Below are positions 43,163-52,606 of a DNA stretch of 64,000 nt, one piece after another. Under the pieces are notes generated by a model. That model searched no databases. It was not told the origin of the DNA and saw only the letters and a program-made list of their open reading frames with translations. The translations under genes were made by a program, and so were the position numbers. How positions within the stretch are numbered: the stretch's first letter is position 1; each line of letters starts with the position of its first letter. The stretch comes from Brachybacterium sp. FME24 (GTDB taxonomy: Bacteria > Actinomycetota > Actinomycetes > Actinomycetales > Dermabacteraceae). The DNA lies in the NCBI RefSeq assembly GCF_014897705.1, contig NZ_JABUXV010000016.1, positions 36,680 to 100,679 on the forward strand, written 5' to 3'.

Positions 43163-44658
43163 CAGCGGTCCCCCTGCAGCATCAGGTCCACGGCCGCGCG
43201 CATCATCGTGCGCCCGGCCCCGTGGGCGAGGACCAGTCGGCGGTGGTCAGGAGCGGCGTCGGGCACACCGACGTGGACCACGATCACGTCGGGCCGACGG
43301 GTCAGCAGGTCGGCCAGCCGCTGCCCCTCCTCGCGGTCGCTGCGGGGCAGGCGGGTGATCGCCAGCAGCTGCGGGGCGCCGGTGTCCTCTCCCGCGCCGG
43401 GCTCCTGCGGGTAGCTGGGCACGTCCGCCTGCACTCCGCGATCACGCAGGGCCTGGACGAGCTGCTGGGAGCGTGCCCCGGAGGCGTGGTGGGCGCTGGC
43501 CCGCAGATCGAGGACCGTGACGGGACGCAGGTCGAGCTGGGCGTGGGTACCTCGCACGGCGCGGGCGGCGGCATCGGCACCGAGCTGTTCGGCGCGGCGC
43601 AGCACCTGCTGCAGCTCGGGAGCGGGGACGAAGCGTCGTCGGGTGCGCAGGGCGCGGCAATTCTCTCGGGTGCGCGCTGCCCGTGCGCGCAGGTCCTCGC
43701 GGCGCAGTCGGCCGGAGTCGACAGCGCTCACCAGGGCGTCATGGGCCTCGCGCAGCATCTGCTCGTCGTCACGGCGGATCGACGTGCCCAGGCACAGCAG
43801 ATCCGCGCCGGATTCGACGGCCCGCACCACGGCCTCTCCGTAACCGGGATCGGCGGCCACGGCCGCCATGTCCAGCGCGTCGGTGATGAGCAGACCGCGG
43901 AAGGTGCCGCCGACGGCCTGGTCCAGCAGGGGGCGTGCCCACGGGGAGATCGAGGCCGGTCCCTCCCCGAAGACCGGGACCAGGACATGGGCGGTCATGA
44001 CCGCGTCCAGCCAGGGCACGATCCGCCAGGGAGCGAGGTGGTCGCGCTCGAACTCCGCCCGATCCAGGTCGATCAGCGGGAGGGCCGTGTGCGAGTCGGT
44101 GGAGGTGGCGCCGTGGCCCGGGAAGTGCTTCGCGCAGGTGCCCAGACCGGCCTCGATGAGACCGGTGGCGAAGGCCCGGGCGTGGGCGGCCACGCGATCG
44201 GGGTCGTCGCTGTAGGCGCGGGTGCCGATGACGGGATTGGCGGGGTCGGTGGAGACGTCCACCACCGGGGCCAGATCGAGGTCCACGTCGCAGGCGGCGA
44301 GGATGTCGCCCAGGGCGTGGCCCGCGTGGCGGGTCAGCTCGATGTCGTCGACCTCCCCCAGCGCCCAGGCGGTGGGCAGGGGCGAGCCGGTCGCCGCCTC
44401 GATGCGGGTCACGTCCCCGCCCTCCTCGTCGATCGCGACGACGCAGCCCTCGGCGCGGGCGTGCACGGCGCGTGCCAGTCGCGCCGTGGTCTCCGGGTCC
44501 GGGGTGTTGTGGCCGAAGAGGATCACCGAGGCCAGGCCGGCGTCGAGCGCCTCGCCGGTCCAGGCGGGCAGCTCGGTGCCGGTGAACGGCGCCATCAGCA
44601 CCCCGAGGGCGTCGGCGTCCCAGCCGGTGGGGCGCGCATCCGTCGGCGTGGTCATCAT
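43162..44658 (-). CDS. nagZ: Beta-N-acetylhexosaminidase, GH3 (NagZ-like)
   Basis: 498 aa, start ATG at 44658 (second ATG at 44655). GH3 catalytic domain: DEEGGDVTRIEAATGSPLPT, the signature KHFPGHGATSTDSHTALPL (about 185, with the catalytic His/Asp of NagZ-type enzymes) and LLITDALDMAAV with the nucleophile Asp. A C-terminal Rossmann-like domain (from about 340) is present. No signal peptide, so it acts in the cytoplasm on imported GlcNAc-MurNAc disaccharides rather than on the wall. Confidence 0.9.
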   Translation of the reverse strand: MMTTPTDARPTGWDADALGVLMAPFTGTELPAWTGEALDAGLASVILFGHNTPDPETTARLARAVHARAEGCVVAIDEEGGDVTRIEAATGSPLPTAWALGEVDDIELTRHAGHALGDILAACDVDLDLAPVVDVSTDPANPVIGTRAYSDDPDRVAAHARAFATGLIEAGLGTCAKHFPGHGATSTDSHTALPLIDLDRAEFERDHLAPWRIVPWLDAVMTAHVLVPVFGEGPASISPWARPLLDQAVGGTFRGLLITDALDMAAVAADPGYGEAVVRAVESGADLLCLGTSIRRDDEQMLREAHDALVSAVDSGRLRREDLRARAARTRENCRALRTRRRFVPAPELQQVLRRAEQLGADAAARAVRGTHAQLDLRPVTVLDLRASAHHASGARSQQLVQALRDRGVQADVPSYPQEPGAGEDTGAPQLLAITRLPRSDREEGQRLADLLTRRPDVIVVHVGVPDAAPDHRRLVLAHGAGRTMMRAAVDLMLQGDR

Positions 44659-45485
44659 CAGCCCTTCACCGCCCCGGCCGTGAGGCCGGAGGCGAGGTTG
44701 CGCTGGACGAGCACGAAGAAGATCACCACGGGAAGGGTGATCACCGTCGAGGCCGCCATCACTGAGCCCCAGTCCGCTGAGTTCTGGGTGAAGAAGGTTC
44801 GCAGCCCGACGCCGACGGTGTACTTCGAGCTGTCCTGCATGAACGTCAGCGCGAAGATGAACTCGTTCCAGGCGGTGATGAAGGAGAACACGCTGGTGGC
44901 GACCAGACCCGGGGCGACCAGTGGCAACAGGACGGAGCGGAACATGCGCAGCCAGGTGGCACCGTCCATGTATGCGGCCTCCTCGAGCTCCTTGGGTACG
45001 GCGGCGACGAATCCCCGCAGGTTCCAGATCGCGAACGGGAGCGAGAAGCTCAGGTACACGATCACCAGACCCAGCAGTGAGTTCAACATACTCAGATTCC
45101 GCGCCTGCAGGAAGAGCGGGATCACCAGGGCCTCCAACGGGACCATCTGCACCATCAGCACCATCACCAGCACCTGGGTGCGCAGCCGGAAGCGGAACCG
45201 TGCCACCGCGACGGCGGCCAGCAGCGCCACGATCGCGGAGAGCACCACGGTGCCGACCGAGACGATCACGGAGATCCGCACGTACCGCAGGAAGCCCGCG
45301 TCGACCAGGACGTGGCGGAAGTGGTCGAGCGTGAAGCCCGAGGGCAGCAGGCTCGCACCGCGCGAGAGCGGGCTCGGGTCCACCGCGGTGGAGATCATCC
45401 AGTAGCAGGGGAACAGGCTCAGGGAGATCAGGACGACGACGCCGATCGCCCTGCCGGCCGTGCCGGCGCGGGTTCGAGGGTTCAC
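44658..45485 (-). CDS. ABC sugar transporter permease, MalG-type
   Basis: 275 aa from the GTG at 45485, overlapping the upstream permease stop as GTGA. Six TM segments and the EAA loop EEAAYMDGATWLRMFRSVLL that docks the ATPase. It pairs with the MalF-type permease upstream. No ATPase gene in the operon: as in other actinobacteria, a shared MsiK-type ATPase probably serves it. Confidence 0.92.
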   Translation of the reverse strand: MNPRTRAGTAGRAIGVVVLISLSLFPCYWMISTAVDPSPLSRGASLLPSGFTLDHFRHVLVDAGFLRYVRISVIVSVGTVVLSAIVALLAAVAVARFRFRLRTQVLVMVLMVQMVPLEALVIPLFLQARNLSMLNSLLGLVIVYLSFSLPFAIWNLRGFVAAVPKELEEAAYMDGATWLRMFRSVLLPLVAPGLVATSVFSFITAWNEFIFALTFMQDSSKYTVGVGLRTFFTQNSADWGSVMAASTVITLPVVIFFVLVQRNLASGLTAGAVKG

Positions 45486-46456
45486 AGCTCGTCCTCCTTC
45501 ATGAGCACGCGAAGGTAGATCACGGAGATCACCAGCAGCAGAGCGGTCAGCAGCACGGCGATGGTCGAGCCCATCCCGTACTCCCCCTGGGCGAAGGACT
45601 GGGTGTACGACCACACGCCGAGGTTCATCACCTCACGGGTCGAGCCGTCCCCGCCGGGCATCAGGTAGATCTGCACGAACACCTTGAAGTCCCAGATGGT
45701 CGAGAGGATGACGCATACCGCGATGATCGGCCGCAGGGCGGGCACGGTGACGTTCCAGAACCGGCTCCAGGCGGTGGCGCCGTCCATCGCGGCCGCTTCG
45801 TACAGCTCCTTGGGCACGGTCATCAACCCGGCCAGCATCGTCACGGCGATGAAGGGGAAGCCGTGGTAGACGACGTTGATCGTGGCGATCGCGTAGAAGG
45901 TCCACCGGTTGGTGAACCAGTTGAAGCTGCCCGGCTCCATCACCCCGAGCCCGTCGAGCGTCGAGATCACCAGGCCGGACTGCGGGTCGAACAGCCACAC
46001 GAAGATATAGGTGCCGGTCAGGGCCGGGACCGCCCAGGCGACCATGATCGCGGTGGTGGAGATGCTGCGCCATGCAGTACCCAGGGAGTTCAGGAACACC
46101 GCGACGACGGTGCCGACGATCATCGTCAGCACGACGCAGACGAGGGCGAAGCCGACCGTGTTGGGCAGCACGGTCTTCCAGAGGAACGGATCGGTGAGGA
46201 CCTGGACGTAGTTGTCCAGGCCGATGTAGTTGCTCTCGCCCCGGAGCAGGTTGCGCAGTTCGAAATCCTGCAGCGACAGGTTCAGCACGCGCAGCATCGG
46301 CCACAGCAGCAGCACCGCCAGGACGAGCAGGGCCGGGGCGAGCAGCAGCCAGGGCATGGAGGCGCGACGCAGGCGCCGCCCGAGCGGGACGGTGCGGCGC
46401 TCCAGGGGCGCGGCACCGCCCGTCGGGGACCGGGGCGGGGAGTCGAGCTGTGTCAT
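45482..46456 (-). CDS. ABC sugar transporter permease, MalF/UgpA-type
   Basis: 324 aa with an Arg-rich cytoplasmic N-terminus (about 20-32) and six TM helices. EAA loop YEAAAMDGATAWSRFWNVTV. The start overlaps the binding-protein stop by ATGA. Forms the heterodimeric channel with the next gene's product. Confidence 0.92.
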   Translation of the reverse strand: MTQLDSPPRSPTGGAAPLERRTVPLGRRLRRASMPWLLLAPALLVLAVLLLWPMLRVLNLSLQDFELRNLLRGESNYIGLDNYVQVLTDPFLWKTVLPNTVGFALVCVVLTMIVGTVVAVFLNSLGTAWRSISTTAIMVAWAVPALTGTYIFVWLFDPQSGLVISTLDGLGVMEPGSFNWFTNRWTFYAIATINVVYHGFPFIAVTMLAGLMTVPKELYEAAAMDGATAWSRFWNVTVPALRPIIAVCVILSTIWDFKVFVQIYLMPGGDGSTREVMNLGVWSYTQSFAQGEYGMGSTIAVLLTALLLVISVIYLRVLMKEDEL

Positions 46457-47748
46457 CCGCCGAAGATCTCGTCCATCTCCGCAGCGGCTGTATCGGCCGC
46501 CTCCTGGACGTCGGCACCGCCGAGGACGGAGGAGACCAGGGTGTTCATGGTCTTCGCACCCTCGATCTTGCCCCAGGCAGGGGTGACCGGCACGGACTTG
46601 CCGCCCTCGAGCATCTGGGTGGCGAAGACCTTGGTGAGCTCGTCACCGGCCTCGACGATCTCTTCCATGGCTTCTGTCGTGCCGGGGAAGTAGTTGGTCT
46701 CCTCGGCCCAGCGGGTGGCGAAGTCGCCGGTGGTGACCAGCTTGATGAGCTCGAAGGAGAGTTCGGGCTCCTCCGTCTCCAGGAAGCGGCACATGAGGGA
46801 TCCGCCGAGGAAGGACGGCGCGACCGCGCTGTCCTTCGCCGGAATCGTGAAGGCGACGAGCTTCTCGGCCAGCTCCGGGTTGTCCTGGGCGATGGTGGCA
46901 GGGACCCAGGAGCCGGTGATGAACATCGGCACCTTCTCCTGCAGGAACTCCGCCAGGACGTCGGTCTCCACCCAGGTGTTGGCGGCGGCTGTCGAGGAGC
47001 CGTGCTTCAGGGCGAGGTCGGTGTACCAGGACAGGCCCTCGACGGCCTCGGGGGCGTTGATCGCGGCCGACCAGCTTCCACCATCGTCGGAGGCGATCTC
47101 GCCGCCGGCCCCCCAGATGAAGGGGGTTGCGGCGAAGATGCTCGCACCGGGGATCGGGAAGGGGATCCAGTCGGGGTTGTGCTCCTTCAGCGTGGTGATC
47201 ATGGTCAACAGGTCGTCCCAGCTCTCTGGCTGCGTGGTGACGCCGGCCTCGTCGAGCAGGTCCTTGTTGCCCAGGATCGAGCGCACGCCGGCGTACCAGG
47301 GCATGCCGTACATGACCCCGTCCAGGGTGCCCGCCTCGACGAGGCCTTCGACCATGCCCTCGGCCAGGCCCGCCGCGTCGATGTCTTCGGTGAGGTCGTC
47401 CAGGCCGCCGGCATCGGCGAACTCCGGGACCCAGGTGGTGCCGACCTCGGCCACGTCGGGGCCGGTGCCCCCGGCCATCGCGGTCACGAATTTGTCGTGA
47501 GCGCCGTCCCAGGGCTGCACCTGGACGTCGAGAGTGGCGCCGGTCGCCTCGGTGAAGGCCGCCTTGAGCTCCTCGATGTACGTATCGGCGCTGGCGTTGG
47601 TGCCCTCCATCAGCCACATGGTGATGGTCTTGCCGCTGCCGTCGACCACCCCGCCGTCCCCGCCTCCGGAGTCCCCGCTGCACGCAGCGAGGGCGAGTGC
47701 GGCCGATCCAGCCGCACCTGCGGCGAGGACCTTGCGTCGAGCGATCAT
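46453..47748 (-). CDS. ABC sugar transporter solute-binding lipoprotein
   Basis: 431 aa from the ATG at 47748 (GAAGGAG 6 nt upstream). Lipoprotein signal ARRKVLAAG...LALAAC with C23, which also resembles a Tat motif. The mature part is a family 1 extracellular binding protein: WDGAHDKFVTAMAGGTGPDV near the N-terminus and a C-terminal AWGKIEGAKTMNTLVSSVLG. It is the first gene of the operon with nagZ, anmK and rpiR, so it probably binds amino-sugar or muropeptide-derived saccharides. Confidence 0.92.
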   Translation of the reverse strand: MIARRKVLAAGAAGSAALALAACSGDSGGGDGGVVDGSGKTITMWLMEGTNASADTYIEELKAAFTEATGATLDVQVQPWDGAHDKFVTAMAGGTGPDVAEVGTTWVPEFADAGGLDDLTEDIDAAGLAEGMVEGLVEAGTLDGVMYGMPWYAGVRSILGNKDLLDEAGVTTQPESWDDLLTMITTLKEHNPDWIPFPIPGASIFAATPFIWGAGGEIASDDGGSWSAAINAPEAVEGLSWYTDLALKHGSSTAAANTWVETDVLAEFLQEKVPMFITGSWVPATIAQDNPELAEKLVAFTIPAKDSAVAPSFLGGSLMCRFLETEEPELSFELIKLVTTGDFATRWAEETNYFPGTTEAMEEIVEAGDELTKVFATQMLEGGKSVPVTPAWGKIEGAKTMNTLVSSVLGGADVQEAADTAAAEMDEIFGG

Positions 47749-48073
47749 GGTGACTCCTTCGTCGATTCGTGGGCCCGGCCCGATCCTGCGCACCGCGTGT
47801 GAGAAAACTTCATTCCGGTGCACAACATGAGTGAAGTTACCACTTCTGCGGCAGCTTGCCACCCCGTGGTCCGCGCGGCGCCCGAACCGTTGCAGAACCC
47901 CCTTGTCGAACTCGGCGGACCCGGCCGGTCGAGCTCGGCCCCGGATGCATGGCGGCGGCGCCCTCGACCGGAGTCGATGCCTCACCCCCACCCACGCCGA
48001 CATCCGGCGGACCAAGGTCTAGACCTCTTCCCCCTGCGTTGACCAGCAGCGCCGATGGGCCGACCGTGGAGAC
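47749..48073. other. Intergenic region of 325 bp
   Basis: Holds the divergent promoters of the sugar operon (-) and the CPBP protease gene (+), with a cluster of AACTTCA/TGAAGTT half sites at 47806-47846. Beyond that I see only short GC-rich open frames without coding features. Confidence 0.6.
47806..47846. promoter_or_regulatory. Candidate RpiR operator cluster
   Basis: AACTTCA (47806-47812) and TGAAGTT (47832-47838) form an inverted pair. The second overlaps another inverted repeat GAAGT-TACC-ACTTC (47833-47846). Three half sites stand 58-98 bp upstream of the binding-protein start, in the promoter of an operon that ends in an RpiR regulator. Confidence 0.5.
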
Positions 48074-49105
48074 ATGACCACCCAGCCCCCTCGCCCCGCC
48101 CCCGTTCCTGCACCCCCCTCGCACGCAGGGGCCGCGCCCGGAGCGTCCCCGTCGACCTCACAGCAGTCGGCCTCCGCACCGGCCGCATCGGCCGCCGCTC
48201 CTGCCGGAGGCCGCGGCGTCTCCTGGCGCAGTGTGATCATCTTCTGCGCCGTGGCCTACGGCCTGTTCGCGCTCTGCGCGGCCCCCTTCTGGATGCTCGA
48301 GGGAGGCATCACCCATCCGCTGTACGCGCTCGTGATCGGCGCCGGCATGTTCGCGCCGACGATCGCCTCCGTCGTGGTCGCCAAGCTCGTGGATCGCACC
48401 TCCTGGCGGGACGCGGTGGGCCTGCGGTTCCGCGGGAGGTGGAGGCGGATCCTGCTGTGGGCGCCGCTGGCGACGATCCTCATGCTCGCGATCAATCTCG
48501 CCACTGCCCTGATCATGGTGCTGCGCGGGGTGCCCGGCGACCTCACCGGAAGCGCCTGGGCCACCGAGATCTCCCGCACCATGACCGAGTCGGGAGCCGA
48601 GCTCCCCGTCGCCGCGGCGGTCGTCCTCGTCCTGGCCGTCACCGCGATCGGACTGCTGCTGTCCGTCGTGCCCGCCCTCGGCGAGGAGATCGGATGGCGC
48701 GGCTGGCTGCGGCGGGAGCTGGCACCGCTCGGACCCTGGCCCGCGATCGTGCTGGGCGGTGCGATCTGGTCGCTGTGGCACCTGCCGGTCACCCTCATCG
48801 GTCACAACTACACCGGGCAGCCCCGCTGGGCGGCCGTGGCCATGTTCATCCCCGCCTGCATCGCCCTGAACTATCTCTTCAGCGCGATCACCGAGCGAGC
48901 CGGCGGCAACCCGATCCCCGCCGCTTTCGCCCACTCGGCACTCAACTCGACCATGGGCCTCGCGATCAGCGTGGTCGCCACGAGCGACACGGCGGCGGAG
49001 CTGAACTGGTTCCTCGACACCCCGCTGGGCCTCATCGGAATCGTCCTCACCGCCGCCGTGGCGTTCCTGGTCATGCCGCGCAAGCGCCCGCAGGACGCGA
49101 GCTGA
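48074..49105 (+). CDS. CPBP-family intramembrane metalloprotease
   Basis: 343 aa. The first 45 residues are Pro/Ala/Ser-rich and probably disordered, then 7-8 TM helices. The CPBP/ABI catalytic motifs are intact: LGEEIGWRGWLRRE (Glu pair about residue 204), a second His in GGAIWSLWHLP, and AFAHSALN with the third ligand His. The family cleaves prenylated or other membrane substrates (CAAX protease fold) and is linked to bacteriocin immunity. Substrate unknown. Confidence 0.85.
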   Translation: MTTQPPRPAPVPAPPSHAGAAPGASPSTSQQSASAPAASAAAPAGGRGVSWRSVIIFCAVAYGLFALCAAPFWMLEGGITHPLYALVIGAGMFAPTIASVVVAKLVDRTSWRDAVGLRFRGRWRRILLWAPLATILMLAINLATALIMVLRGVPGDLTGSAWATEISRTMTESGAELPVAAAVVLVLAVTAIGLLLSVVPALGEEIGWRGWLRRELAPLGPWPAIVLGGAIWSLWHLPVTLIGHNYTGQPRWAAVAMFIPACIALNYLFSAITERAGGNPIPAAFAHSALNSTMGLAISVVATSDTAAELNWFLDTPLGLIGIVLTAAVAFLVMPRKRPQDAS

Positions 49106-49115
49106 CCCGCTCGCC

Positions 49116-50405
49116 TCACTCGGCAGCGGTCTCCTTGCGGGCCTCCTGCTCGGCGTAGAGCTCCTCGAGGTCCAGCGGCTCCTGGTCCGCGTCGAGATCC
49201 TGCACCGGCAGCGGGCAATCGCCCAGGTCATTGATGGCCAGGCGCTCACCCGCCTGGTTCATCGACTGATGGGCGATGACGCCGGGGAGGGTGTAGCGGG
49301 CGGCCTGCCAGGCGTTGACCGCGGGCTGGAGACCGTCCGCGACGGCGCGCGCGAAGTCGTCGACCAGGAAGTGGTGAGCGCCCTCGTGACCGTTGGGCAT
49401 GCCCTGGAACTCCTTGGGCAGGCGCGCCTGGTGATGGGAGCGGGCGGCGCCGGCGACGAAGGCCTCGCGCAGCGTCGGCGAGACGTCCGCGAGCCGCGGG
49501 TCGTCCAGGCCCATGGTCCGATCGGTGGCGATCAGGTCGGTCACCTCGAGCACGCGCTTCTTGTCGTGCCAGTAGGTGACGTCGATGGTCTCCTCGAAGG
49601 AGGACTCCTCCCCGAAGAAGCGGAAGCGGGACTCGCGCTTGTGGCTGGGGTAGCCGACGCGGCGCAGCTCGTTGGTGCGGAAGGCGCCGCCGTTGTCCAT
49701 GCCGAACAGGGCGAAGGCATTGGAGACGTCGTTGCCGAACATCGAGACGTCCTTGTCGAAGACGCCGTCCCCACGGGTGTCCGGCCGGCCCAGCGCCGAG
49801 ACCGAGACCGCGTGGTTGTCCAGCACGCCGAGGATGCCGCCGATGGAGTGCGTGGGGTACAGCAGCGGCGGGTAGGAGGCGGTGGACTTCCAGGCGTCGC
49901 CGCCGGAGTACTTGTAGGCGTCGTAGAAGCCCAGGTCCATGTCGTGGACGTAGTCGCCCTCGGCATAGAACACCTCGCCGAAGGCGCCGGAGCGGTGGAT
50001 GCGGCGGGCCAGCACCACAGCAGCGTTGTACTGGCTGGTCTCGCCCATCATGTAGACCAGGCCCGTGCGCTGCACCTCTTCGGTGATCTGGCGGATCTCC
50101 TCTTCGTGGATCGCCATCGGCACCGCGGAGTAGACGTGCTTGCCGGCGCGCAGGGCGGCCAGGGCGTGCTCGCCGTGGGTCCAGCGCTGGGTGAAGATCG
50201 CGACGGCGTCGACGTCGGAGGCGAGCAGTTCCTCGAAGGTGTCGAAGCGACCGGCGAAGCGCACGCCGCGGGCCTCCACCGCGTCGATCCGTTCGGGGAC
50301 GGAGTCGACGGCGTAGAGCGCGTCGATCTCGGGGTGAGCGGCGAACAGCTCCGCGAAGTGCGATCCGAACTGCCCGATCCCGACGATGCCCAGCGTGAAC
50401 GACAT
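49116..50405 (-). CDS. Gfo/Idh/MocA-family dehydrogenase
   Basis: 429 aa. NAD(P) site IVGIGQFGSHFAELF at the N-terminus, then VDAVAIFTQRWTHGEHALAAL, and an AGKHVYSAVPMAI segment in place of the usual EKP motif, with Val-Pro instead of Lys-Pro. The catalytic His region falls around YPTHSIGGILGVL. The substrate is likely a sugar or cyclitol. The last 40 residues are acidic. Stop is 11 bp from the convergent CPBP gene. Confidence 0.85.
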   Translation of the reverse strand: MSFTLGIVGIGQFGSHFAELFAAHPEIDALYAVDSVPERIDAVEARGVRFAGRFDTFEELLASDVDAVAIFTQRWTHGEHALAALRAGKHVYSAVPMAIHEEEIRQITEEVQRTGLVYMMGETSQYNAAVVLARRIHRSGAFGEVFYAEGDYVHDMDLGFYDAYKYSGGDAWKSTASYPPLLYPTHSIGGILGVLDNHAVSVSALGRPDTRGDGVFDKDVSMFGNDVSNAFALFGMDNGGAFRTNELRRVGYPSHKRESRFRFFGEESSFEETIDVTYWHDKKRVLEVTDLIATDRTMGLDDPRLADVSPTLREAFVAGAARSHHQARLPKEFQGMPNGHEGAHHFLVDDFARAVADGLQPAVNAWQAARYTLPGVIAHQSMNQAGERLAINDLGDCPLPVQDLDADQEPLDLEELYAEQEARKETAAE

Positions 50406-50553
50406 AGTTCCTCCTTGAAATAAAGTATCGGGGGGAACGCTACGTCACGGTGAACGACGGCGGCAACCCGTCTCAGGGACTTCTGGGACGCCGCGCCGCG
50501 GCCGCGTCAGGAGCCCGGTGCAGGTGCCCCGGAATCTGCGGACGCCCGGCCGA

Positions 50554-51888
50554 TCACAGGCGGCGCCAGCGACCGTTGCGCCAGACATCGCGCCACGGAG
50601 GCACGACCTGTCCGACCGTGGCCATCCGGCGTCGCAGCCTGCGCCGGGTGACGAGCATGCCGACCACGCCGATCGCCAGCATGGGGATCTGCACGGCGAA
50701 CGCGAGGCGGAAGGAAGCGAGATCGTAGTTCCCGTCGGGCCGCATCAGGTCCAGCACCATGCCGATCAGCAGGATCGAGATCAGGCCGCCGAGGAAACCG
50801 CCCATGAGGACCACGCCGGTCGCGGTGCCCAGCCGGTGCCGCGCGAGATTCGTGCGGGGGAAATCGAAGCCGATGGTGCTCGCGGGACCCCCGATGGAGA
50901 AGCCGGAGACCAGCACGATGAGCAGCCATATCGGAGCGGGCCCGGGCCACAGCACCAGGGCCACCAGCGGCACCACGATCGTGGCCAGGATCAGCAGCAC
51001 GAGGGTCGAGCGGCGCAGCGGGTGCCGCTGGGTCAGGGCGCCGATCACCGGACCGCCGACGATGGAGACCACCACCAGCACTGTCATGATCGCCGAGGCT
51101 GCCGGGCGGCTGAGCCCCTCCCCGGCGGTGAGATACGGGTAGCCCCACATCATCGAGAAGGCGATACCGGTGAACCCGGCCGTGTAGTGCGTGAAGAAGC
51201 CCAGCTGCGTGGCGGGGTGCTTCACGATCCGACCGAGCACCAGCGGGATCTTCGCGAGATTCTGCGTGGTGCGGGGCCGGGCGACCCCGGGCGGCGTCGC
51301 CCGCACGAGGAGCACCACGAGCAGAGCCGCGCAGGCGCTGAGGCTCGCGGCCGCCGAGAAGGCGGTGCCCCAGCCGGCGGTGGACAGGATGGCCACGAAG
51401 GGAACGGCCGAGGCGATCTGGCCGACCTGGCCGAGGATGCCGGTGAGCTGGGTGAGCACCGGGACCCGCTTGCTCGGGAACCACGCCGGGACCAGGCGGA
51501 TGGCGCTGGAGAAGGTGAGTGCGTCGCCCGCGCCGACGATGATGCGGGCGAGCATCGCGACCGCGATGGTGTCCGTCTGGGCGAGCAGCAATTGGCCCAG
51601 GGCCATGAGGATCGCGCCGATCGTCAGCGTCACGCGGGATCCGTAGCGGTCCAGGAGCAGGCCGGCGGGCACCTGGGCGAGGGCGTAGACGAGCAGTTGG
51701 AGCACCACGAAGGTGGAGACGATGGTGGCCGACGCGCCGAAGCGATCGGCAGCCTCGAGGCCGGCGACGCCCATCGTGGTGCGCTGCATGACGGCGACGG
51801 AGTACGCCAGCACTGCGGCGATCCAGACGATGTGGGCGGGCGCTCCCCCGAGACCCCTGGTGTCGACGGCGCGGGCGCCCATGATCAT
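50554..51888 (-). CDS. MFS transporter
   Basis: 444 aa, 12 TM helices. It has the MFS A-motif LLLDRYGSRVTL between TM2 and TM3 and a second copy-like GGPVIGALTQRHPLRR in the C-half. The central loop is short. The start at 51888 has GGGAAGCAGG upstream; ATG at 51882 would serve too. Layout resembles the nitrate/OFA-type carriers, but the substrate cannot be inferred. Not obviously coupled to its neighbours. Confidence 0.8.
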   Translation of the reverse strand: MIMGARAVDTRGLGGAPAHIVWIAAVLAYSVAVMQRTTMGVAGLEAADRFGASATIVSTFVVLQLLVYALAQVPAGLLLDRYGSRVTLTIGAILMALGQLLLAQTDTIAVAMLARIIVGAGDALTFSSAIRLVPAWFPSKRVPVLTQLTGILGQVGQIASAVPFVAILSTAGWGTAFSAAASLSACAALLVVLLVRATPPGVARPRTTQNLAKIPLVLGRIVKHPATQLGFFTHYTAGFTGIAFSMMWGYPYLTAGEGLSRPAASAIMTVLVVVSIVGGPVIGALTQRHPLRRSTLVLLILATIVVPLVALVLWPGPAPIWLLIVLVSGFSIGGPASTIGFDFPRTNLARHRLGTATGVVLMGGFLGGLISILLIGMVLDLMRPDGNYDLASFRLAFAVQIPMLAIGVVGMLVTRRRLRRRMATVGQVVPPWRDVWRNGRWRRL

Positions 51889-52057
51889 CCTGCTTCCCAG
51901 CTCGAGCCGTGTTCTTCCGCCTGCACGAGGCTACCCGCGCGGAACGCCGCGGCCGCCATGATGTCCGTCGCTTGTCACCGTCGCCGCCGCTCAGGGGACG
52001 GCGGTCCCGCGACCGAAGACGGTTGCCAGGACTGCGCCGCGGTGCTTCGATGGGTTC

Positions 52058-52606
52058 ATGCACCCCCTCGCGAGAGGTCGTCTCGCCGGGTACCTCCTGG
52101 ACAGCTCCGGGTACCTGGGGATCGCGGCGGCGATGCTGCCGCTGGGAGCGAGCGTGAATCTGCTGACCGACCTCGCCTCGCACCGGGGCTACGCGTACGC
52201 CATCAGTGCGGTGCCGCCCGCGATCGCCACGGTGATCGCCACGCGGGCCGAATCCGGCGACAGGCGGGCGACCTGGGGCAAGCACCGTCGTGGCCTGCAG
52301 GTCGTCGAGGACCGCCGCGAGGATTCGGACGCGAGCGGCACTCCGCTCTCGGCGTCGCGCGCCCTGCTGCGGAACACGGTGAAGATCTTCGTGCCCTGGC
52401 AGCTCGCGCACGTGACCGGGGTCGGAGCGGCCTGGGGCGGCTTCGAGAAGCGTGAGCCGGTGACCTGCTCGGCCGCGGTCCTCACCTACGCCACGATCGC
52501 GGTCTTCGCCGTGATGTGCCTGCGCGGCAGCGGACGCGGTCCGCACGACCTCGCCGCCGGCAGCGTCGTCATCCCCGTTCCCGCCACTGCCCCGCGATCT
52601 CGATGA
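52058..52606 (+). CDS. RDD-family membrane protein
   Basis: 182 aa. An RDD-like arrangement with the first helix beginning LAGYLLDSSGYLGIAAAMLP and the terminal GRGPHDLAAGSVV, which is the usual RDD C-terminal motif. The canonical Arg-Asp-Asp is replaced by Tyr-Leu-Leu-Asp. Two or three TM helices. Function of the family is poorly known (some transport compatible solutes or ions). It overlaps the convergent aminotransferase gene by 38 bp. Confidence 0.72.
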   Translation: MHPLARGRLAGYLLDSSGYLGIAAAMLPLGASVNLLTDLASHRGYAYAISAVPPAIATVIATRAESGDRRATWGKHRRGLQVVEDRREDSDASGTPLSASRALLRNTVKIFVPWQLAHVTGVGAAWGGFEKREPVTCSAAVLTYATIAVFAVMCLRGSGRGPHDLAAGSVVIPVPATAPRSR

